From assembly GCF_000276665.1 (NCBI RefSeq), contig NW_004955447.1, positions 16,872,854 to 16,936,853 of the forward strand: a stretch of 64,000 nt of DNA, written 5' to 3'. The position numbers and the translations under genes were made by a program. Below the pieces are notes generated by a model. It made no database searches, had not been told where the DNA came from, and saw only the letters and a program-made list of their open reading frames with translations. The stretch comes from Chinchilla lanigera. Lineage: Eukaryota > Chordata > Mammalia > Rodentia > Chinchillidae. Shown in pieces: positions 57,523-64,000 of this stretch (position 1 is its first letter; every line of letters begins with the position of its first letter).

Positions 57523-58093
57523 TGTTAGATGTCAAATGTGCTGAGTTCATGGTCTCTCAGCACCGAGGAAAGAACTCCCAAACTAGAGGGAGCTAGGCAA
57601 GTTTTACTGGGAATAAGGAGAAGAAGAATACATTGCTGCTGGATTTGCAGGACAGGTCCGAAGTGTGTGGTCACCGAGGCCCGTTGTCAGGAGTAATTTA
57701 TACTGCAAAGTCACGGCATGCGTGCAGTGAGAGTCAAAATACAGTCAACCTGCAGGATCACAAGTAGAGCCGCTTAGCTAATATTAATCCAATAGGGAGT
57801 GAGTCACACAACAGGGGTACGTGGGAAGAACAAAGACGTTTGTGGTAGGGATGGGTCCAGATGTTCTGGTCACCCACCTAGGTGCCGATCTGGACTTACT
57901 GGTTGGACTGAGGCTGCTACTCCTGCTAAGTGCTTATTGCAGTCTAATCTCAAATTGCTGTTTATACCTTAGGGAGGCATGCAGGTCTGGGCACTGGTCT
58001 CTATCTTGTGCCTCCAGCTGCAATCTTGATGTCTGTGCTGACTTCCATGAGGGCGCAGGCCCTCTCCGACTGTATATTAATTTCTATCTAACA
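57523..58093 (-). repeat. Solo retroviral-type LTR, antisense
   Basis: The segment is bounded by TGTTAGAT (57523-57530) and ATCTAACA (58086-58093), an 8-bp perfect terminal inverted repeat in TG...CA form. On the minus strand the 3' part reads CCCAGTAAAACTTGCCTAGC, then CTCGGTGCTGAGAGACCATG, an arrangement typical of R-U5 regions. No adjacent primer-binding site or polypurine tract was seen, and the flanks do not show a matching target duplication. Confidence 0.7.
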
Positions 58094-58096
58094 TAG

Positions 58097-58440
58097 TGTA
58101 TCAGTCAGTGTCTCACCAGAGAAAACAGATATAACACGAGACACACAACTGTATAAGAAAGAACAAGATCGCCTTACGACGGTCACCACAGAGCTGGACG
58201 AGGAAGCGTGCAGAGGGCGTCTGCACGCTGGAGACCGACGGACTCAGTCCAAGCTCTGGAGCCCACTGCAGTGTCCGCGCCAGGCCGTATCAGGAGGCCG
58301 ACGTGCGTGCAACAGAAGGCGAAGGATCCTCGGCGGAAGCCAAAAACTCCACGCTGGAAGCCAGGAGATGACTTCTAAGCTGAAGGTGAAGACTGAACTG
58401 CTTCAGAGAACAGAGGGGAGCGTTTTCTACCGACTTTACT
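58097..58440. repeat. Possible old LTR-like interspersed repeat
   Basis: GTATCAGTCAGTGTCTCACC then AGAGAAAACAGATATAACAC resembles the start of a common mammalian repeat (tattagtcagggttctccagagaaacag). The CpG-rich GGAGACCGACGGACTCAGTC and GAAGCCAAAAACTCCACGC segments behind it are consistent. The family was not fixed. Confidence 0.4.
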
Positions 58441-58484
58441 TCTGCTCCTGCATTTGTTCCTCTTCGTCACTACCTCTTTATTTG

Positions 58485-58660
58485 TAATTATTAACTTTTG
58501 AGTGACATTGTGCTTGTGTGATCTTATTTAATCCCACAACCCCATGGAGTAGGCAGAGCAGTTACTGTTTCCACCGTCTTGTGGGTGAGCAAGCCGGGGT
58601 CAGGCAGGCTGGTTACTTCAGCCCTGGAGTAGTTAAGAGCCTGCAGCTGTGCGCCCAAAC
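58485..58660 (+). repeat. MIR SINE
   Basis: GTGATCTTATTTAATCCCAC, AACCCCATGGAGTAGGCAGA and GTCAGGCAGGCTGGTTACTT are MIR segments in order. Confidence 0.7.
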
Positions 58661-59384
58661 TAGTCTGAAGTAATTAAGGAACAGGATATTGTACTAGAAT
58701 TGAGGACTTCCAAGTTTGCGGCTCCCAGTTGCTTCCCACTTGTCCTATTGCTCTGATTTCCAGGTTCTTAAGTGTTTTCTCTGACTAAAGTCTTTGATTA
58801 ATTTAATGACCATCCTCTCATTTCACAGAAAAGAAAGATGAGCAATAACATAGGAAAAGACAGATTACTCTGTTAAATGCTTTACAGTAAAATAAAACAG
58901 ATATGTGTTCATTTCAGGGTGTTCAGAGCATGTTGTGTTTTCCTCCACATGGCATTCCTTCGCTAATCCTTTGGAAAGTAACAGTCGCAGTTCTCTCGTG
59001 GGTAAATGGGATCCGGCCCTCAGCCTGGCGGCCCTTCAGCCGACACCCACAGCTACCCCATATTTCCTCCGATTTTTGTAAGGCAGGCCCCTTGCCAGTT
59101 AGACCTCTGTCAACACCAGTGCAAAGCTGAGCACAAGTGACAGATAGGTTGTGTTACCAGGCTGGTCAAGCCTCAATGCCCTTGAGTGGGCTCACATGTG
59201 CTGACTCCCTGGTGAGTTCTACAGACTCGGCAAGGGGTCTGGGATGCTGTGGGCGCAGTTGGAAAGGCATTCAGTGATTCTCAGTACCACCTGGAGATGA
59301 CCCTGGAGATCCCTGCAGTGCCTAAGTCCTGGCGGCGGTGGCCACTTCTAGGATACATCTTAAATTACTTTGAGAAACAACTAT
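58661..59384. other. Unassigned sequence
   Basis: No gene or repeat was recognised. Confidence 0.35.
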
Positions 59385-59470
59385 GAATTCATTTATTCAT
59401 TCAAAGATATTTATTAAGTGCCAACTGTGTGCCAGGTGCTGTCTACAGGGCCAAGTGAGCAATCAGATTC
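59385..59470 (-). repeat. L2 3' end fragment, antisense
   Basis: TTCATTTATTCATTCAAAGA, TATTTATTAAGTGCCAACTG and TGTGCCAGGTGCTGTCTACA match the antisense L2 3' end. Confidence 0.75.
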
Positions 59471-59502
59471 CCTCTTCTTATTCAATAACCAAGTATCTAT
59501 AG

Positions 59503-59537
<35 letters not shown>

Positions 59538-59546
59538 CGCACGCGC
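59503..59546. repeat. (GT)n(GC)n tract, Z-DNA-prone
   Basis: A 44-base uninterrupted alternating purine-pyrimidine run, GT repeats first and then GC repeats with one AC, the strongest kind of Z-DNA-forming sequence. Confidence 0.9.
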
Positions 59547-59679
59547 TCATGTACATATGTGGAAAGGGTCTTCAGTGCCTTAAGGCATGGGTCATAGACT
59601 TGAATGTGTTCATTCATGATCCAGGAGTCAAGGTGGATGGGCGATGAGGTTGTAAACATCTCAGAATTAATTTGCTGTG

Positions 59680-60060
59680 GACAAAAGCAACAGATTTATT
59701 GGTACGGTTCGGGCTGGGCTCGGCGTGGTGATCCTTCAGCAGGGTTTGCCTGGCCTCGCTCACGCGGCTGCAGTTGGGTGGCAGCTCAGCTGTACCCGGG
59801 CGGCCCAGAAAGGCCCTGCCGTCTGGGGACGTGCTGTGTTCCTGGCCAGACTGCCCCGCCCCCTTACAGCTCACGGACATGGTCTGCCTGCGTGGCGGTC
59901 TCAGAGCTCTCAACGGTCCATGAAGACAAGCCCCGGTGTGCAAGCTTTTTTGAAGCTGTGTGTAAGGTTGCTATTGCCCCACTGACCAAAGGCAGTCTCA
60001 CAGGCCAGGCCAGAGTCGTGCGGACGGGGAGAGGACCACCCCGCGCGTGAGTGCGAAGAG
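59680..60060 (-). repeat. MLT1-like MaLR LTR, antisense
   Basis: ACAAGCCCCGGTGTGCAAGC, TTGCTATTGCCCCACTGACC and AAAGGCAGTCTCACAGGCCA are characteristic antisense MLT1 LTR phrases. The upstream GATTTATTGGTACGG and GCTGCAGTTGGGTGGCAGC parts fit its 3' side. Overlying frames of 74-148 codons are read-throughs of this repeat. Confidence 0.65.
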
Positions 60061-60870
60061 GCCCTCCGGGGCGGTCAGGCTGCAGCCAGCCCGGGTGCTG
60101 AGCAACAGAAGTGCCAAGAACAGGCACAACAGGCGGGTTGCTTCCTCAGAGAGCAGCCACGGAGCCCGCGCTCCGCGAGGCGTCATCCGCCCAGACGCGC
60201 TCGATTCAGAGCTCTGGAGACAAGCCAGGAATGCGGAGTTGTGAGGACATTCTCCTGCCTGAGATACTGGTGGTCAATGCCACACTGAAAAATCTGCTGT
60301 GGCCGCACCATAGCACCTCTGTGGCCTGCGTTTGACTTAGGAGCCCCGAGTCTGAACCGTCTGTCGGCAAGAGCAGGATTCGGTGGTGTATGGACTCTTG
60401 GTTCTTAAACTTTCAGAGTTTTTCAAATACTAAAACTGCGAAGAGATCAGACTCTCCTTTTAATTTTTGCTAATTAAGTCTTTTTTTAAAAATAAAGCAC
60501 CTGGCCTCTATAATCCTATGATTTTATAAAAACAGTTAACTATTCCAAACTAACAATAACTTAAATTCACAATAAATTCACAATTCTTAAGTTGTGAGGG
60601 GATCTGGCCCCGAGTTTCTTATTTCTCTGACTCTAAGACACACCTTTATCACCTACTCACAGTTTTGAAGTCACTATCTTAGTTTCTTTAATTAGCACGT
60701 GCATGCATGATACCGCAGTGGTTTTTCTCCCCTGAGACATTATTTAAACAATCATTTCTCATGATAGATGGCGTAGGACTAGGGAAATTATGACCCTGTC
60801 CACATTTTTCTCGTTTTGTTTAGGAACTGGTGCAAGCGGTGTCAGGTGTGTGGGCTGAAGTCTAGTAACC
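60061..60870. other. Unassigned sequence
   Basis: A CpG-rich patch lies at 60155-60215; the rest becomes AT-rich after 60400. No gene was recognised. Confidence 0.35.
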
Positions 60871-60874
60871 GCTG

Positions 60875-61215
60875 GGATGGTGGAAAGAGTACTGGTTTGG
60901 AATCAGGCTGATCTGAGGGGTTTTTGTTTCCCTGGTTTTGAGACAGGGTTTCGTTATGTAGTTCACTGGCCTTGAAGTCATTATGCAGCCCAGGCTGACC
61001 TTGAACTCATGATCCTCCTTCCTCAGCCTCCCAAGTGCTGGGACTGAGCTGAGTTTTAATCCTGGCTTCATCCTTTGTGGCACTGAACAATTTTCTTTTG
61101 TCTTTGAGCCCCAACTTGCTCATCTGCAGAGTAGAATTAATAATATTGGCCTAGAAATCAGAGGTCATAGAAACTGCCTTGTGATACCAGACACATAACT
61201 AATGCTCAGTCAATA
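60875..61215 (-). repeat. MIR SINE split by a B1, antisense
   Basis: The MIR parts are about 60875-60917 (GAGTACTGGTTTGGAATCAG) and 61048-61215 (TTTTAATCCTGGCTTCATCC, GAGCCCCAACTTGCTCATCT, ACTAATGCTCAGTCAATAGT). They are interrupted by the B1 at 60918-61047. Confidence 0.7.
60918..61047 (-). repeat. B1-type SINE, antisense
   Basis: GGTTTTGAGACAGGGTTTCG, CATTATGCAGCCCAGGCTGA, CCTTGAACTCATGATCCTCC and CAGCCTCCCAAGTGCTGGGA are the antisense B1 body. It sits inside an older MIR. Confidence 0.85.
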
Positions 61216-61508
61216 GTACAGTCTTTTCAAAGAGTCATGGAAGTTTATGGTACATTTATTTCTGTGCAAGGCAGACGATGCAGTTGGCCAGCCCCACACC
61301 GAGGGCCAGGCTGCAATTTCATTCAGGTAGAAGCCAAGTATAACCTGTAGCAGAGATCCTAAGTACCCAGAGCGCACCACATCCCTGTCCCCAGCTTAAT
61401 GCTTGGCAGTGCTGTGCTGCTACTTGTACCGGGGCTACTTGGAGCTCAGTGTCTTTATTAAGAACTGGTTCACAGACTGGAGCTCTACCAGCGATGTGTT
61501 TATGCATC
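61216..61508. other. Unassigned sequence
   Basis: No gene or repeat was recognised. Confidence 0.35.
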
Positions 61509-61601
61509 ATTCTTTTTTTTTTTTTCCGGTACCAGGAATCGAACTCACGACCTCGCGCTTGCCAGGCAGGTGCTGTGCCGCTGAGCTATGTGCCCGGCCC
61601 T
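61509..61601 (-). repeat. ID-like SINE, antisense, well preserved
   Basis: A T run, then CGGTACCAGGAATCGAACTC, ACGACCTCGCGCTTGCCAGG, and CGCTGAGCTATGTGCCCGGC, are the antisense B-box and A-box of a tRNA-derived SINE. Retained CpGs (ACGACCTCGCG) suggest a fairly young copy. Confidence 0.85.
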
Positions 61602-61892
61602 TACCTACCATTTGGACATTAAGCGCTAAGTCAGCCCAGGCCAACCTTGCTTTATGAGTACGTCTTATACATAGTCATACACATATACATCATGTCTATA
61701 TCATCTACATAATTTTTATTTTTATTTTCTGCACTTGAGACAAGGTGGTCAAAAACTGTGTGTGCCAAACGTGTCTCCCTCCACCCGTGGCTGCCCTGTG
61801 TGTTGGATCTCTGTTTATGTTCCTTATGATTTCTCACTACCCACCTCGACCTGGCCTTGTTAGCGGCCACTTCTCTAACAAGCAAATAAAAG

Positions 61893-61975
61893 TCATGTGG
61901 CTGAGGCCAGAGGATCACAGGTTCACGCCCAGCCTGGGCACTGGTACTGAAGCTGTAGCTCAGCGCCAAGGTCCC
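61893..61975 (+). repeat. Truncated B1-ID dimer SINE
   Basis: TGGCTGAGGCCAGAGGATCA, CGCCCAGCCTGGGCACTGG, and GAAGCTGTAGCTCAGCGCCA followed by GGTCCCGAC join the end of a B1 half to the start of an ID half. Confidence 0.6.
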
Positions 61976-63555
61976 GACGACGACAGTCCCCAAAGGAAAT
62001 GCCACGAGAGCAAGGACCCTGTCGGTCCTCACTGGACCTCGGCAGCGTCTGCCCATAGTAGAAGCTCAATGAAAGAATGCCTCCTCACCAAAGACGTGGC
62101 CTCCAGTGGTGACCTCAGCCAAGCTGGAACCACTGGTCTTAACTTCATTTCACAGAGAAGAAAACCTGTGCTGGAAAGACACTGCACACCTTTTCCCTGG
62201 GCTGTAATTCTAAGAACTCAGACTCCAGACGTCTGCCAAAGGAGTGGGTGGGTTTCGGGCCAGTGGCAAAATTGTTAATTTCCTGTTCTGTCCCCGCGGC
62301 CTTTCTCTCGGTACCTGCGGCAGAGGTGGGGAGTTCAGAAGAGGTGGGAACAGCTGCCCTGCAGTCTGCGCATTCGCCAAAGCTGTGACTTCATTTTTTA
62401 ATTCACTTCAACCATCTCTCTTTTAATTGACTATTTACAATCTGCTGGGACCGTAATAGTGACCTGCAGGGTTAAGAGGAAAGTAATGGCATGTCAATGA
62501 AGGAGCTGCTCTGGCTCTGACATCCCACTCTGCCTCCCTCATTGGCTCAGGGAAGATGTGGTTTATATTAGCGACCTGGAGAAAGTTCATGCCCTCTGGA
62601 TGGAGTGTGTCCACGAAATGGCAGAGTGATTAATGGTTTATTTACAGCACTGACATCCAGGCTGTCAGGACCCTCCAGGGGCCTTTGATGTAAAACACAC
62701 GGAGAGGCCCGGGGTCCTCCTTATCTCCTCCAGCGGGAGAATCCGAAATGAGGAATGGAGGGCTGAGGCCCCAGATGCTGGGCTTCGGGACTCTGAATGG
62801 TGAAAACAGACAGGGGCCCATGGTTGGGGGGCAGCGGGGGTCCTGAGGGTGGGCGGCACTCAGCAGGGCGCCCCTGTTGCTTCTGTCATTTCCCCCCTCC
62901 CTGGTGTCTTCTTCTCGGCAGCTGCATGATGAGTTAGATCCCTCAGGCCTCACAGGCTAACGACGGCACAAGTTACACACGCATGCCACTGGGGCAATGG
63001 CACAGGTACTGGCACTTCCGAGGGAGGTGGGTGGGCCGTGGTGAGAATGCCGTTTTGAAGCATAGTGATAATTTAAGGTCTCTGGGCTCTGGCTGAAGGA
63101 GCCGTGTTTCTTTAAGAAAACAGAAGAACCCAAACTGATTCCCAGTTGCCCAGGACAGAGGATAGAGTTTGCAAACAAGCTGCTACAAGCTGAACCCCGT
63201 CTACAGCTGTATTTTGTTTGGCTGCTGAGAGCCGAGAAACTTTTTACTGGTTGCCAACATTTAGCGATAAGATTTCAATTTCACATAAAAGTTTGGATTT
63301 CTGCTGTCTTTGGAGATCTAGAGACACTGGGGCTGTGTTCCCTTACAGCAAAGGAACCTCAGCTGAAGAGCGCTTGCCCCCCTCAACTGAAGCCCAGCCT
63401 GTGTCCATAGACGCCCCCTTTTCATACTATGTGTCAGTTGCAATTTATCACTGTATTTGAATGGTTGTTTCATTAATTCCTATGGCTCTTCAAGCCTGTT
63501 TTGGAGAATTATTTTATTCAGATTCTTTGAAGTAGTAACCATGTTGATTTTTTTT
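61976..63555. other. Unique sequence, possible conserved noncoding region
   Basis: No repeat was recognised. 62400-62690 is repeat-free with several AT-rich homeodomain-like and CCAAT-like words. 63180-63480 is likewise repeat-free. The frames on both strands lack domains. Confidence 0.35.
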
Positions 63556-63559
63556 TTTT

Positions 63560-63665
63560 GCCAGTAAAATGGGGATGCTAAAACCAGTACGATAAGACAG
63601 AAGTTACCGTTAAGTGCTTTGCAGAGTGCCTGGCACATGAAAAGTGTTCAGTAAATGGCTGCGAT
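63560..63665 (-). repeat. MIR SINE, antisense
   Basis: GCCAGTAAAATGGGGATGCT, GTTAAGTGCTTTGCAGAGTG and CCTGGCACATGAAAAGTGTT with CAGTAAATGGCTGC are antisense MIR segments. Confidence 0.75.
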
Positions 63666-64000
63666 TCTTCTTACTGCAGACAAGAATTGTGCCCTTTCAC
63701 TAAGTAAACGCCCTCTGGTGATCGCTTGCTGATTTTGAGGCTATTATTCAAGCTGGCAGTTCAGAAAAGGGTTCTACCTGTCTGGGGTCCTGCAGTATCC
63801 CAGTGCAGCTTGGATCCTGGAGTTCTAAAGAATTCCTTGATGGATCCTGGGGGCAATGTCAGAAGGTCCCACGACAGTTGAAATAGTGTCTAGAGTCACA
63901 GCAACAACAGTAAATTCACCGCTTGGGGATCCCAATAAAGACGGCACCACTGAGGGGTAAAAGGCAAAAAACTGGGTCAGTATCTCAGCATTAATCTCTA

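Overview
This is a stretch of mammalian nuclear DNA, most likely from a rodent of the squirrel or beaver-like lineages. The main evidence is a set of SINEs in which a B1 (7SL-derived) left half is joined to a tRNA-derived, ID-like right half (for example 16901-17110 and 20058-20279), a dimer design known from squirrels, dormice and beavers. Old mammal-wide repeats (MIR, L2, L1M, MaLR long terminal repeats) are scattered among them. No protein-coding gene, exon chain or RNA gene could be recognised with confidence. The window reads as intergenic or deep intronic sequence, and nearly all open frames in it are short, lack a family signature and appear accidental.

Layout. 1-1245 is the 5' end of a LINE-1 on the minus strand, with three roughly 55-bp tandem units in its leader and an ORF1 start that runs off the window edge. 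2989-3851 looks like an old DNA transposon with degraded terminal inverted repeats. 4-23 kb is mostly unique sequence with SINEs and MIR/L2 relics, and includes two interlocked inverted duplications (10.7-12.5 kb). 23.9-30.3 kb is an essentially full-length but decayed sense LINE-1 inserted in an older repeat; its leader holds a perfect 47-bp inverted repeat. 30.5-44 kb mixes unique DNA, SINEs, several MaLR LTRs, one copy of an approximately 850-bp LTR-like family (34982-35827) and an adjoining CRE/ETS motif pair at 32.7 kb.

44194-47219 is a complete ERVL/MaLR-type element: two 370-bp LTRs, a tRNA-Leu primer-binding site, a short internal region and a matched 5-bp target duplication. A later LINE-1 fragment has split its 3' LTR. 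47.5-49.1 kb is an ancient antisense L1 split by the second copy of the 850-bp family. 49-64 kb is unique DNA with MIRs, a MaLR LTR, an antisense L1M, a 571-bp retroviral-type LTR (57523-58093), an MLT1-like LTR and a Z-DNA-prone tract at 59.5 kb.

The features do not form a pathway. What can be read is a history of insertions: old MIR/L2/L1M/DNA elements, then MaLR and LTR elements, then lineage LINE-1s and B1/ID SINEs nested within them. I see no previously undescribed functional system. The best leads are the interlocked inverted duplications, the inverted repeat in the L1 leader, the LTR-like family with an in-frame 177-bp tandem, and two weak coding-like blocks near 39 kb.
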